DNA of 61,804 nucleotides. It comes from Planctomycetia bacterium (GTDB lineage: Bacteria; Planctomycetota; UBA8108; UBA1146). The position numbers and the translations under genes were made by a program. Under the pieces are notes generated by a model that was not told the origin of the DNA, did not search any database, and saw only the letters and a list, made by a program, of their open reading frames with translations. Position 1 is the stretch's first letter. Each line of letters opens with the position of its first letter. The stretch is taken from contig JAACCY010000210.1 of the NCBI GenBank assembly GCA_009937185.1, positions 1 through 61,804 on the forward strand, given 5' to 3'. Shown piece after piece: positions 34,131 to 43,643 of the stretch.

Positions 34131-34540
34131 TTGAACTCCATTCCAAGAGCACTCTCATATCTAAGACGATCCCCATGCCTATGACACGCCCCTCAAGTGT
34201 GTAAAGTTTAACTGTATAAAGACTTGTTGGCTAGCACGCGGACATGCGGCCAAACAGTGGATCGTGGCTCGGACAAGTTCAACAGGGATAGACCTTGTAA
34301 CAGTCGACCATAAGTTCAATAAATAAACTTGTTTAAGAAATTCCGAATACCATCGCATTATACAGTGACCGCAAAAAGATATCACGAAGAGAGTCCATAT
34401 AGAATTACATACAAAATCATTAAAGAAATCACTATACTTAACGATCATTAGATTGCTCTTGTGGGAGGGCTAATCCATTGGGATGCATTGATGTAATAAT
34501 AAGTTGCGACAGGTTGTTCTTGGATTTCATTCCTAAGAGT
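34131..34540. other. AT-rich intergenic region at the left edge of a low-GC island
   Basis: About 410 bp without a convincing gene between divergent genes. Base composition drops here, with runs such as AATAAATAAACTTG. A weak promoter-like CTATACTTAACG lies near 34430. No integrase, inverted terminal repeat or tRNA edge was found. Confidence 0.4.
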
Positions 34541-36337
34541 ATGTCCGACTTTTTTTCACGAGTACTCAAAATCGCCGCTATGGCTTCAATATCGCTGACT
34601 TTTATTCCAGCTTGTAGTTCCGACAACAAACAAAAGCCGATATCTAATTCTAAACTTGAAATAAACACGCCATTAGAAAATGAATCCCTAACCCAGAACG
34701 ATGCTGATAATAAAAACCCCCCATCAAAAACAGCACTCAATCCTTGGCTCGTAGACGTAACACAGCAAAGTGGAATTGATTTCACATACAAAATTCATTC
34801 CGAAACAGCAGGCCCCCTGATTGCCGCAGTGGGATCAGGAATAGCAATTTTCGATGCCGACGGTGATTCCGATCTAGATGTCTATTTGGCCCAAGCGAGC
34901 GATACCCTTCCAAAGGGAACTCCGAGTAAAGCGGGAATGAATAGATTTTTCGAACAGATCGCTCCGATGAAATTCATCGACTCTACCGAAGGCAGTGGTC
35001 TCGCAGACGAAGGCTTTACGATGGGAGTGGCGTCTGGTGACTATAATAATGATGGACTTCCTGACATTTACGTGTGCAACAATGGCCAAGATCATCTTTA
35101 TAAAAACCTCGGAGGAGGACAATTCACTAATGTCACCACTGAAGCGGGCATAGATATTCAAGGAACTTCTGTCTCCGCAGGATGGTTAGACTATGACCTC
35201 GATGGAGACCTTGATTTATACGTCACTCAATACGTTGAGTATGACATTAAAACTCAGTGCACTGACGCTGCTGGAAGAAAAGAATTTTGTGGGCCAAAAG
35301 CGTTTCCGCCATCTAAGGATGTCCTACTACAGAACACCGGAGACGGTAAGTTCATTGACGTATCAACAGAATCCGGAATTAATAAAATTGCAGCGGCTAG
35401 TCTTGGCGTTGTTTTTCTCGATCAGAACGCTGATGGTTTGATGGACATCTATGTTGCCAATGACGCATACGCGAACAACCTCTATGTAAACCAAGGTGAC
35501 GGAAAGTTCGTTGATTTGGCTCCGATATTAGGGGCCGCTTTAAATATGAACGGACAAAAAGAGGCCGGAATGGGAGTCATTGCTGCAGATTTTGACAATG
35601 ATTCATTGCTGGATCTATTTGTGACGCACCTCGTCATGGAAAGTAATACCATTTATAAGAATCTTGGATCCAATATTGGATTCAATGACACCACCGGGCA
35701 ATCGGGATTGGCAACAAGCAGCATGGCATTTACAGGCTTCGGCGTGAGTGCCATGGACCTAGAACTGGATGGGGATCTCGATCTTTTCATTGCAAATGGC
35801 AAAGTCACTCGAGGAGACTCGATATTCAAATGTAATACACCACCACCCTTCACTGAATATTCGGAACCCAATCACATATACTTGAATGACGGATCCGGGA
35901 AATTCAACATAGACAAAAATCCACTCTGTGAGTTCTCAAAAGACGTCAGAACCAGCAGAAGTATTGTTCATGCGGATCTGGATCGGGATGGAGATCTTGA
36001 TCTCATCGTATCTAATTGTCAGGAACCCACACAAATCTTTCGGAATGACGCGCCGAGATCAGGTCAATGGCTGGTCGTCGACTTGCTAGGAATAAAAGGT
36101 GGGCCCGTCACAGAGGGTGCCACTGTTATGGCCCAAGACGGCGAGGAAATACTGACGAGAACATTCACGACCTGTAAAGGTTACGCATCAGCTTTCCCTG
36201 CTGAAGTTCACTTCGGAGCAGTAAATCCAGGAAACAACATTGAAGTGATCTGGCCTGGCGGAATACGTGAAAATTTTAATATTGAGAAATGGAACCAAAG
36301 AGTTCAGTTGACCTATGGAGAAGGAGAAACAAAGTGA
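34541..36337 (+). CDS. ASPIC/UnbV-type FG-GAP lipoprotein (CRTAC1-like)
   Basis: A 598-residue secreted protein of the FG-GAP plus ASPIC/UnbV (CRTAC1-like) class. The signal ends in a possible lipobox, FIPAC. The body holds VCBS/FG-GAP repeats with calcium-type loops: IFDADGDSDLDVYLA, GDYNNDGLPDIYVCNNG, DYDLDGDLDLYVTQYV, DQNADGLMDIYVAND, ADFDNDSLLDLFVTH, DLELDGDLDLFIANG and DLDRDGDLDLIVSN. The C-terminus matches ASPIC/UnbV: GQWLVVDLLGIKGGPVTEGATV, then EVHFGAVNPGNNIEVIWPGG. Family function is unproven. ATG 34541 is preferred over an in-frame ATG at 34478. It overlaps the first TPR gene by four bases (GTGA), a pairing common in planctomycetes. Confidence 0.88.
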   Translation: MSDFFSRVLKIAAMASISLTFIPACSSDNKQKPISNSKLEINTPLENESLTQNDADNKNPPSKTALNPWLVDVTQQSGIDFTYKIHSETAGPLIAAVGSGIAIFDADGDSDLDVYLAQASDTLPKGTPSKAGMNRFFEQIAPMKFIDSTEGSGLADEGFTMGVASGDYNNDGLPDIYVCNNGQDHLYKNLGGGQFTNVTTEAGIDIQGTSVSAGWLDYDLDGDLDLYVTQYVEYDIKTQCTDAAGRKEFCGPKAFPPSKDVLLQNTGDGKFIDVSTESGINKIAAASLGVVFLDQNADGLMDIYVANDAYANNLYVNQGDGKFVDLAPILGAALNMNGQKEAGMGVIAADFDNDSLLDLFVTHLVMESNTIYKNLGSNIGFNDTTGQSGLATSSMAFTGFGVSAMDLELDGDLDLFIANGKVTRGDSIFKCNTPPPFTEYSEPNHIYLNDGSGKFNIDKNPLCEFSKDVRTSRSIVHADLDRDGDLDLIVSNCQEPTQIFRNDAPRSGQWLVVDLLGIKGGPVTEGATVMAQDGEEILTRTFTTCKGYASAFPAEVHFGAVNPGNNIEVIWPGGIRENFNIEKWNQRVQLTYGEGETK

Positions 36338-37464
36338 CCCATCAAATAAATTCTTTTCTACAATTGAAGACTTTAATTTTATTAGTCATTTTTTCTTCTA
36401 TTTTCAGTACTACTAAATCATTTTCTCAAGTCACCCACGAAGATATTCAAACTATCATCTCTGGAGAAATCGCTCTGCCTGTTAAAAATGCGATTTTAGG
36501 TAGTTATTCATTTGCGAAGGACGCGCCCGCAGACTTCAAAGCGCAACTTCAACTCGCCAAAGTTTTGGCCAGTCACGATTTTCACAAATGGGCCCAAGTT
36601 CAATACATGGAGGCTATCAAACTCAATCCAGATAACATGGAAGCTCACTACTTAAGCGGAATCAGCCTCGAGCTTTTGGGCGAATCGGAATCTTCTCTTG
36701 CCCAATATCAAAAGTGCGCTGAGCTCGACCCTGACTACGCCCCTCTATCTTTCAGGATCGGAGAGTTGTTAGGCCGAGCAGGACAGCTTGAAGCTTCTGT
36801 AGAGCACTTGAAGAAATATACTCAGAAACGGCCTGATTGCGCAGCGGGACAGCGACGACTTGCACAAAGTCTCATCTCTGCCGAAAGGTACACTGAAGCC
36901 GAGAAATACTTATCGAAGGTTCTCTTGGTTCATCCGAATGAAAAAACTAGCCTCAACTCTATGGCAACAGTTCAATTACGATTAGGTAATATGGAAGCGC
37001 TTACTGAGTACCAAAAATTACTTGTAAAAGACGATGTAGAAAATATCGCTTTTCCGATCACAGATATAATTAACTTCACTGTGGAATTACTAAATAAAAG
37101 CCCTAATTTTTGGGTGGAAAAATCTGAAGTTTTCGACAAAGCCAATCAATTATGTAGCTCAATTGTATGTCTAGAAATCGCGCATGAAGGACGCCCTAGT
37201 GATCCGGTGATCATAGACCGCATTGGTAGAAATTATCTTCGCTTGGGGAAATATCGAAAAGCGGTGCGATACTTTAATAGCAGTCTCAATATCGACGGCT
37301 CACGAACTATCACGCTTCACAATCGAGCCTTGGCTTTCATCGAAATAGGAATGATTCAAAGCGCAATCAAAGACGTCGATTTAATCTACGTCTTAGAACC
37401 TGATAACAAGAGGTCTTCCGGACTTAAGGAAAAGTTAGACACCGTGAATCGAGGTCGTCAATGA
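36334..37464 (+). CDS. Exported TPR-repeat protein
   Basis: A 376-residue protein with signal peptide core LILLVIFSSIFSTTKSFSQ followed by tetratricopeptide repeats, for example AQVQYMEAIKLNPDNMEAHYLSGISLELLG, APLSFRIGELLGRAGQLEASVEHL and YLRLGKYRKAVRYFNSSLNIDG. GTG 36334 shares bases with the preceding stop and follows AGGAGA at good spacing; an ATG at 36289 would lack a signal peptide start. TPRs mediate protein contacts, so it probably partners the ASPIC/UnbV protein upstream. The low GC content matches its operon neighbours. Confidence 0.85.
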   Translation: MTHQINSFLQLKTLILLVIFSSIFSTTKSFSQVTHEDIQTIISGEIALPVKNAILGSYSFAKDAPADFKAQLQLAKVLASHDFHKWAQVQYMEAIKLNPDNMEAHYLSGISLELLGESESSLAQYQKCAELDPDYAPLSFRIGELLGRAGQLEASVEHLKKYTQKRPDCAAGQRRLAQSLISAERYTEAEKYLSKVLLVHPNEKTSLNSMATVQLRLGNMEALTEYQKLLVKDDVENIAFPITDIINFTVELLNKSPNFWVEKSEVFDKANQLCSSIVCLEIAHEGRPSDPVIIDRIGRNYLRLGKYRKAVRYFNSSLNIDGSRTITLHNRALAFIEIGMIQSAIKDVDLIYVLEPDNKRSSGLKEKLDTVNRGRQ

Positions 37465-38462
37465 TCTTTAGTCCCAAATTCCATTTACCCATCATTATTC
37501 TCTTCATGATTCAATTGCTACTGACAGGCTGCTCACCCAATGAGCCGCTTCCCCCAGTGTCAAAACTGCGCCCAGAGACGATTATCGATTCTCTACAAAA
37601 AGAGATGATTTCTAAATTTGAATCTCTGGCTTTAAGATCTCCAGATAATGCCATTTCACGTGGGAAGTATGCATTTGCTTTGTTCGAGAATGGAGCATTT
37701 CAAGAATCTTCAGATGAGTTCAAAGCAGCAGCTCTTCTTGATAAGAATAATCCACTATGGGATTACCGCGCGGCACGATCTATCGCTATGTTGGGAAACA
37801 TTGAAAGCGCGAACGAAAAACTAGTTAAACTTTGTAATAATTTCCCGGATTACCTTCCAGCACGTCACTACTTAGCAACAAGTCTTCTTGATTCTGGAAA
37901 CATTGAAAAAGCTCGCGAACAAATAAATCAATGCTTGGCACTCTCTCCTTCTTCATTCCCGCTAAAAACAACTCTTGCAGAAATTTCACTCGAAAGCGGT
38001 CAACCTGAAATAGCCCTAGAAATCCTTACTGAGATTACGAATTCTGACAGACAAAACCCCTACCCTTTTTATCTTCTAGGAAAAACTTATCTAATTTTAC
38101 AAATTGTAGCCACGAGTGATATTGAGAATATTTTAAGAAACTCTTTAGATTCCGAGAGAGTTATTCTTAAAGACAAAACAGAACGCTCCATGAAAGGCTT
38201 GAAAACAGGCCTTCAAGTAGAGGTCAATAATTGTTTATTTAGTCTGCAACGAAAGAATTGGAACCAAGCGACCGTTGCGATTCAAAAGGCATACAAGCGG
38301 TTCCCGAATGATTTTCAGGTTCTAGGACTATTCGCTCAATGCCTTCACATCAATGGACGCACGAATGAAGCGTTCACATTGATTCAGAAGATTCCACTGA
38401 CGTTCCGAAATAACCAAATCAATCTGTTACTCGATAACATCCGTAAGAAACTAAACGGATAG
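37461..38462 (+). CDS. TPR-repeat lipoprotein
   Basis: A 333-residue lipoprotein (lipobox LLLTGC at residue 24) with tetratricopeptide-like repeats, such as NAISRGKYAFALFENGAFQESSDEF, LPARHYLATSLLDSGNIEKAREQI and LKTTLAEISLESGQPEIALEIL. Its ATG overlaps the stop of the previous TPR gene (ATGA), so the three genes form a coupled operon. Together they look like one envelope-associated assembly of unknown purpose. Confidence 0.85.
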   Translation: MIFSPKFHLPIIILFMIQLLLTGCSPNEPLPPVSKLRPETIIDSLQKEMISKFESLALRSPDNAISRGKYAFALFENGAFQESSDEFKAAALLDKNNPLWDYRAARSIAMLGNIESANEKLVKLCNNFPDYLPARHYLATSLLDSGNIEKAREQINQCLALSPSSFPLKTTLAEISLESGQPEIALEILTEITNSDRQNPYPFYLLGKTYLILQIVATSDIENILRNSLDSERVILKDKTERSMKGLKTGLQVEVNNCLFSLQRKNWNQATVAIQKAYKRFPNDFQVLGLFAQCLHINGRTNEAFTLIQKIPLTFRNNQINLLLDNIRKKLNG

Positions 38463-38520
38463 TTCGTGTCACCCCACTAAGAGCGCGATATTCATGGGTT
38501 TGCACTCAGTGTGCCTATCA

Positions 38521-38994
38521 TCAGTCGCGACGATGCTCTTTTCTCAGTTCTGCTCTCTTTGCGGCTTCCTGGAATCTTCTTTTCTCTTCTTCTGAGAAAG
38601 GAATAAGTTCAGGGACTTCAACAGGATTCTTTAGATCATCGAGAGCGACAAAGGAAAGATATGCACTCGACGTATGGGTAATATCGCCAGTTCGAGGGTC
38701 TTCACCTTCAACTCTGACACCAATTTCCATCGAACTTCTTCCGGTATAGTTGACCATCGCCTTCAAGATCATAGAGTGCCCCCCAGGAATGGGCGCCAAG
38801 AACTCTACATTATCCATCGCAGCTGTCACCACTGGTCTTCTACAGTGACGCATCGCTACCATTGCGCAGGCAAGATCCATCAAATGAAGAACTTTTCCGC
38901 CCAATACATTTCCATGGCTATTGGTATCGTTCGGTAAGACAAGCTCTCTCATCTCTACGGAACTCTCCTTTGATTTTTTCTGACTTCGGCTCAT
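38521..38994 (-). CDS. Hotdog-fold acyl-CoA thioesterase (YciA/BACH type)
   Basis: A 157-residue cytoplasmic hotdog thioesterase. The family pattern is intact: LVLPNDTNSHGNVLGGKVLHLMDLACAMVAMRH matches the active-site helix with Asn and Asp, followed by VTAAMDNVEFLAPIPGG, VNYTGRSSMEIGVRVEGED and HTSSAYLSFVALDD. It hydrolyses acyl-CoA to free acid and CoA; chain preference is not readable. It lies 25 bases downstream of polX on the same strand. The charged C-terminus (KRRFQEAAKRAELRKEHRRD) is longer than usual. Confidence 0.9.
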   Translation of the reverse strand: MSRSQKKSKESSVEMRELVLPNDTNSHGNVLGGKVLHLMDLACAMVAMRHCRRPVVTAAMDNVEFLAPIPGGHSMILKAMVNYTGRSSMEIGVRVEGEDPRTGDITHTSSAYLSFVALDDLKNPVEVPELIPFSEEEKRRFQEAAKRAELRKEHRRD

Positions 38995-39019
38995 CGCAGG
39001 ATCCCTTTCCAGAGATGGT

Positions 39020-40777
39020 TTATGAATGATGGCATCGCTTTATTCGCTCGAGGTATTCGTCTCGTTCCATGCAATTGGTGATCTGAGTCGAAGATAAACC
39101 CATTTTCCTCGCTGCCATCACACCGTATTGAACATCTTTTAATCCATGGGTGGAATGGGCATCCGGATGTATTCCAACATCTAATCCGAGCTCTTGTATT
39201 CTTCTTCCCCAACGCCAATCCACATCCAGCCGTCTGGGATGTGCATTCAACTCAACAATAACACCCTCTTCGGCAGCCACTTTAAGGAGATGATCCATAT
39301 CAATCTCGTAGCCATCTCTTTGCAGGAGCAATCGTCCAGTAGGATGTCCCCAAACAGTCGTACATGGATGCCGAAGTGCTTTTTCTATTCTGGCAGTCTG
39401 ATCTTTACGAGGCATACTGAAAGAAGAATGCACGCTCGCCACCACATAGTCGAGTCTCTCCAAAACTTCATCTGGATAATCCAGAGATCCATCTTGAAGA
39501 ATGTCACTCTCTATTCCTTGAAGAATCGTCATCTGAGGGAACTCTTTCCGAAGTTCCTGGATCTCAAGAAGTTGTTCCGCTAGCTGCTCAATGCTTAATC
39601 CGCCGGCATAGGCCGCCGTGCGTGAGTGATCTGCTGTTCCATAATAACTCCAGCCCATATCAGACGCGGCCTGCACCATCTCCTGCAATGTCGCCTTACC
39701 GTCCGACCATGTCGAGTGGCAATGAAGTACTCCTTGAATTTGATCTGCCGTAACAAGTTCATTCCATGATTTTTTCTCAGCAAAGAGTTTTTCTGCCCAT
39801 TCGATTTCTCCATTGTCCTCCCGGAGTTCAGGAGGGATCCACGCAAGATCCAATAGGCTAAAAATATCTTTCTCTTCGGGAGTTGAAAGTGCCTCACCCG
39901 CTTCATTCCAGAGACCATATTCGTTCAACTTCCAACCTCTATCTCTGGCTCGCTGCCGAAGACGAGTATTGTGCTCTTTACTCCCGGTAAAATAATGCAG
40001 TGCTGGGGCAAAGGATTTCGGCTCAACAACCCTCAGGTCAACGCCCATACCTTCTTCTGAAATCACGCGAGATTTTGTCTCGCCCTCTGCGAGTACCTCT
40101 TTGATACCCTCCGTCGACAGAAAAGCTTGGCGGACAGCTTCCGGCTCTAGACTGGCAACCAGAACATCAATATCACCGATCGTTTCTCTGTTACGTCGCA
40201 TAGAGCCCGCGATTTCAGCCTTCGTGACTCCTTGTGCATCTTTAACAGAAGCCAAAAATCTTTCAGCAACAGACTGGGCATTTGGGATCAATGAGCGCCC
40301 AGAGAATCGCCGAAGATTATTGATACCTTTGAGAATGGAATTTTCTGAGGTCTTCCCGAGACCTGGCAAAGACTGAATCAGTTCTTCCTTGCACGCTTTC
40401 TCTAGATCATCGATGGTCTCAATTTCGAGCTTCTCGTAGATCGCTCGAACTTTCTTGGGCCCCAAGCCCGCAATTCTTAAAATTTGCAGAAGTGACTCTG
40501 GGATGAGGGCGCGTATCTCGGTTTCGGCTTCACTCTGACCATCCTGTACAAGATCCTCAATAATGGAGGCGAGACCTTTTCCAATGCCTTGTATAGAAGA
40601 GACGTTCCCATCTTCTACCAACTGAAAGAGATCTCCCTGCCAATTTTCTAATGCTCTTGAACCATTGACGAAGGCGCGCACTTTAAAAGGACTGGATCCC
40701 GCAATCTCAAGAATGTGACCTAATTGCTCAAGAGTACGCGTGATCTCTGCTTTCCCAATACTGGATTTTTCAGACAT
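39020..40777 (-). CDS. polX: Family X DNA polymerase with PHP domain (PolX)
   Basis: A 585-residue bacterial PolX. The N-terminal helix-hairpin-helix region includes IQGIGKGLASIIEDLVQDG, LRIAGLGPKKVRAIYEKL and LPGLGKTSENSILKG. The palm carries AGSMRRNRETIGDIDVLVAS, where D-x-D binds metal, and HYFTGSKEHNTRLRQRARDRGWKLNEYGL is the thumb motif. The C-terminal PHP domain shows LHCHSTWSDGKATL, YYGTADHS, ASVHSSF, WGHPTGRLL, ELNAHPRRLDVDW and IHPDAHS, consistent with 3'-5' exonuclease activity and gap-filling repair. ATG 40777 overlaps the ATP-grasp gene's stop by eight bases. Confidence 0.94.
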   Translation of the reverse strand: MSEKSSIGKAEITRTLEQLGHILEIAGSSPFKVRAFVNGSRALENWQGDLFQLVEDGNVSSIQGIGKGLASIIEDLVQDGQSEAETEIRALIPESLLQILRIAGLGPKKVRAIYEKLEIETIDDLEKACKEELIQSLPGLGKTSENSILKGINNLRRFSGRSLIPNAQSVAERFLASVKDAQGVTKAEIAGSMRRNRETIGDIDVLVASLEPEAVRQAFLSTEGIKEVLAEGETKSRVISEEGMGVDLRVVEPKSFAPALHYFTGSKEHNTRLRQRARDRGWKLNEYGLWNEAGEALSTPEEKDIFSLLDLAWIPPELREDNGEIEWAEKLFAEKKSWNELVTADQIQGVLHCHSTWSDGKATLQEMVQAASDMGWSYYGTADHSRTAAYAGGLSIEQLAEQLLEIQELRKEFPQMTILQGIESDILQDGSLDYPDEVLERLDYVVASVHSSFSMPRKDQTARIEKALRHPCTTVWGHPTGRLLLQRDGYEIDMDHLLKVAAEEGVIVELNAHPRRLDVDWRWGRRIQELGLDVGIHPDAHSTHGLKDVQYGVMAARKMGLSSTQITNCMERDEYLERIKRCHHS

Positions 40778-41672
40778 GATCCCAACTTTTCTTCTTATCT
40801 TTTTGCTCCTCAATTCTTGATTCCAAAGCTGAAATCCATAAGGAGGCCACATCTACACCTGTTGCTTGCTCTATTCCCGATAGTCCAGGCGAACCATTCA
40901 CCTCTAGAATGACGAGTCCCTCTTGGCCTTCAACGATGTCCACTCCAGCACAATTCAGTCCCAATTCTTGAGTAGCTCTCAGTGCGAGTTCTGACATTCC
41001 CTCTGAAACTTCAACTGCACGAGAGGTCCCACCCCTTGCTAGATTTGATCTAAAATCACCCGGAGGAGCTTCCCTTTGCATTGCTGCCACGACTTGACCA
41101 TCTACGACCATCACGCGTGTGTCGATCCCCTGACAAGGAATGTATTTTTGTAAAACAAACTCCCGTGACTGAAAAAGAACACTTTGCATCATCGAGACCG
41201 CAGCCATTTCACTTTCCGCCAAGATAGCGCCTTGCCCTTGAGATCCATGCAGTGGTTTGATCACGACAGGGAGCGGGCTCAGTCTTTGAAGAGAAGCTGC
41301 TAACTGATCGAGATCTCTCACCAACTCTGTTTCCGGAACTGGGAGACCTGATTTGGATAGGATTTGAAGCGTTTCAAATTTATCTCGAGCAGTTTCCAGA
41401 GCAACGACGTTATCCAGTAACGGAACACTCATGGACTGTAACGTTTTTCCAATGGCGATCGCCAACCCTTGGAACTGAGTACCTAGCCGGAGAATTCCAC
41501 AACTCACATGGGGCAAAGGCTCACCCCTGTATCGTAAAAATGGTTCCGAGGTGTGAATTGAAAATCTCAGTACATCGAGGAGCAAGACTTCATGCCCTAA
41601 GGAATCACCCGCCTTGAGAATTCTCTGGCAGGTATGAAGTTCTGAATTGATGGTAATCACAGCGATGCGCAC
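40770..41672 (-). CDS. RimK-family ATP-grasp ligase
   Basis: A 300-residue ATP-grasp enzyme of the RimK group, which joins amino acids or peptides by an acyl-phosphate route. It shows ALETARDKFETLQILSKSGLPVPET, then PVVIKPLHGSQGQGAIL for ATP binding, FVLQKYIPCQGIDTRVMVVDG, SNLARGGTSRAVEVSE, and the metal-binding CAGVDIVEGQEGLVILEVNGSPG. Typical length. The substrate could be ribosomal protein S6, a cofactor or another small molecule; gene context with cysteine dioxygenase and PolX does not decide. It starts at ATG 41672. Confidence 0.87.
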   Translation of the reverse strand: MRIAVITINSELHTCQRILKAGDSLGHEVLLLDVLRFSIHTSEPFLRYRGEPLPHVSCGILRLGTQFQGLAIAIGKTLQSMSVPLLDNVVALETARDKFETLQILSKSGLPVPETELVRDLDQLAASLQRLSPLPVVIKPLHGSQGQGAILAESEMAAVSMMQSVLFQSREFVLQKYIPCQGIDTRVMVVDGQVVAAMQREAPPGDFRSNLARGGTSRAVEVSEGMSELALRATQELGLNCAGVDIVEGQEGLVILEVNGSPGLSGIEQATGVDVASLWISALESRIEEQKDKKKSWDHV

Positions 41673-41777
41673 CGTTATCCCTCTTTCTTATGAAGACAGA
41701 GGTGATGACAGCCTTTGAAGTGGGTTGACGCAAGGGCGCATTATGAATGAATCGCAGAATTCATAGCCATTTCTGGC

Positions 41778-42560
41778 TTATGGCATGGCTCCCTCAAGAA
41801 TCGTATCGAATGTACTGGTCGCCTCACGCTTCTCTGCAGTTTCTGGGCTGTAAATGTGAAATTCTTTCACGAGAAGCCCATATGCATGAAGTGTGACAGC
41901 AACCTCATCCTCGGAGCAATTGTCCATACGATGAAGATCCATGGCCGGAGGGTAAACGGTCCCCACAGAGCCTGCGGTACCTATGAACGTCTCGACGGGA
42001 ATCAGGCAACGCTGTCCATCGACTTCATCGGGAGCGTAGTTCGTAAACCTCATGCGACCGCGTAGCACTCCGAGAACACCCCAAGACGGGTGATCATGAA
42101 TGGGAGTACCTTGCCCCGGCTTCCATACCAAGGCCAACAGAGAGAATCTGTCTTCAGCATCGGCGTGAAGAAGATGACGGGTGTACTTTTGAGATCCCGT
42201 TTCAAATTGATTCAAAAACTCATCGGAAACACCGGTACAATATCTCTCCACGACGTTCACGAGAGAATTGATACGTCGACGTTCCTGTTGCTCGCTGCTA
42301 ATCGTATCTTCAAAAGCCTGAATCAATTCTGGCAACTGGCTAATGGGCTCCACGGGCCTCCCCTTTTCAATGACCGAAAGCAGTGCTCCGGTAGATCGTC
42401 CCAAATTAGGCTGAAACCCGAGTTTATCGACTGGACGGGTGCCCGGCAATGCACTCGAATGGGTACACAGATTGTTTCTTGAGGTAATTATGCCCGGAGC
42501 AGTGAATTCAAGTGCTTTAGGGTACTTTTGGACTGAGAGAGGAGCGTTGGGAGATGGCAT
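41778..42560 (-). CDS. Cysteine dioxygenase-like cupin protein
   Basis: A cysteine dioxygenase type I family protein (mononuclear iron cupin), which would oxidise cysteine to cysteine sulfinate. The cupin motif GTPIHDHPSWGVLGVLRGRMRFTNY carries two iron His ligands, and HRMDNCSEDEVAVTLHAYG supplies the third. The helix LPELIQAFEDT at the start of the domain is usual. The open frame begins at ATG 42560, but about 50 N-terminal residues look unlike protein sequence and overlap the start of the divergent thioesterase gene. TTG 42404 is a plausible real start. Neighbouring genes on this strand are the ATP-grasp and PolX genes. Confidence 0.8.
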   Translation of the reverse strand: MPSPNAPLSVQKYPKALEFTAPGIITSRNNLCTHSSALPGTRPVDKLGFQPNLGRSTGALLSVIEKGRPVEPISQLPELIQAFEDTISSEQQERRRINSLVNVVERYCTGVSDEFLNQFETGSQKYTRHLLHADAEDRFSLLALVWKPGQGTPIHDHPSWGVLGVLRGRMRFTNYAPDEVDGQRCLIPVETFIGTAGSVGTVYPPAMDLHRMDNCSEDEVAVTLHAYGLLVKEFHIYSPETAEKREATSTFDTILEGAMP

Positions 42561-42976
42561 TCGAAATCGATCTTCCCGTAAGATTTGATGATGTCGATGC
42601 TGCAGGTGTCGTCTATTACCCGAGACTTTTAGATATGTGCCACCTGGCCTTCGAGGAATTATTCTCGGCTCGTGGCCCTGTTCCCTACCATGAATTGTTC
42701 ATCGACCAGAAAGTCGGCTTTCCAACGCGAAGCGTTGAAGCGGAATTTCATTCCCCTGTCGAGTATCAAGGCCACATCACAATTCGGCTCTCGACTTACG
42801 AAATCGGGCTCAGATCGATTCGATTCCTCTTTGAGGGATCCCAAAATGGGGTGAACTGTTTCTCCGCTAAAATCGGGAAAGTCTGCTGTACGCGTGGGCC
42901 GGGAAATAAATTCGAAGTGATCGAAATCCCAGAGCCCGTCCGCAAAATGCTCGTGTCTCTGAAATCTACAGCATGA
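42554..42976 (+). CDS. YbgC-type acyl-CoA thioesterase
   Basis: A 140-residue hotdog thioesterase of the 4-hydroxybenzoyl-CoA thioesterase/YbgC group. VRFDDVDAAGVVYYPRLLDMCHLAFEELF is the active-site segment with its catalytic Asp, followed by SVEAEFHSPVEYQGHITIRLSTYEIGLRSIRFLFEG. ATG 42554 has GGAG close upstream. Its stop overlaps queE by four bases (ATGA), so it heads a queuosine/glucosamine operon. Its own substrate is unknown. Confidence 0.9.
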   Translation: MAFEIDLPVRFDDVDAAGVVYYPRLLDMCHLAFEELFSARGPVPYHELFIDQKVGFPTRSVEAEFHSPVEYQGHITIRLSTYEIGLRSIRFLFEGSQNGVNCFSAKIGKVCCTRGPGNKFEVIEIPEPVRKMLVSLKSTA

Positions 42977-43602
42977 GAGTCGTCGAGATCTACCCCTCTA
43001 TCCAAGGAGAAAGCACCAAGGCAGTAGTCCCCTGCGTCTTTGTCAGACTCGCAGGCTGTCCTTTGAGATGCCGCTGGTGCGATACCGTCTACTCCTTCAA
43101 AGGCGGAGAAGCGATGACCCTCGACGAAATTTGTGTGAGCGCTACAGAGCACGGATTGGGGATGGTCGAATTGACTGGAGGGGAACCTCTAGCGCACGAA
43201 GAAGCTTGGCCCTTACTTCAGATGCTATGTGATCGATTCGACGAAGTCCTGCTGGAGACTTCCGGTTCTTACCCTATAGAAAATATCGATCCCCGAGTTT
43301 CGGTGATCATGGATCTCAAAGCCCCCGGGTCCGGAGAAGAAGACCGGAATCTGATGGAAAACCTAACCGTCCTCAAACCCGGCGATGAAGTCAAAATTGT
43401 ATTGGCTGACCGCAACGATTACGAGTGGGCCTGCCAGACGATTCAAAATCATGAAATTAAGGTTCCTGTACTCTTCTCCCCCGTTCATGGAGAATTAGAT
43501 CCCGCAATTTTAGCAGAATGGATCATTCAGGATCGAATCCCTGTCCGCCTTCACCTGCAACAACATAAATACATCTGGGATCCGGCTGAGCGTGGGAGAT
43601 AA
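42973..43602 (+). CDS. queE: 7-carboxy-7-deazaguanine synthase QueE (radical SAM)
   Basis: A 209-residue radical SAM enzyme that converts 6-carboxytetrahydropterin to 7-carboxy-7-deazaguanine in queuosine synthesis. EIYPSIQGEST and FVRLAGCPLRCRWCDTVYSF give the Cx3Cx2C iron-sulfur motif. VELTGGEPLAHEEAW is the SAM-binding GGEP motif, and ETSGSYPIENIDPRVSVIMDLKAPGSGE is family-typical. It starts inside the thioesterase stop (ATGA), and queD follows at 43644. Confidence 0.95.
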   Translation: MRVVEIYPSIQGESTKAVVPCVFVRLAGCPLRCRWCDTVYSFKGGEAMTLDEICVSATEHGLGMVELTGGEPLAHEEAWPLLQMLCDRFDEVLLETSGSYPIENIDPRVSVIMDLKAPGSGEEDRNLMENLTVLKPGDEVKIVLADRNDYEWACQTIQNHEIKVPVLFSPVHGELDPAILAEWIIQDRIPVRLHLQQHKYIWDPAERGR

Positions 43603-43643
43603 TCTGCGCCATTACCCATCTCTTGGAAAGGGCTGTTCCACCC

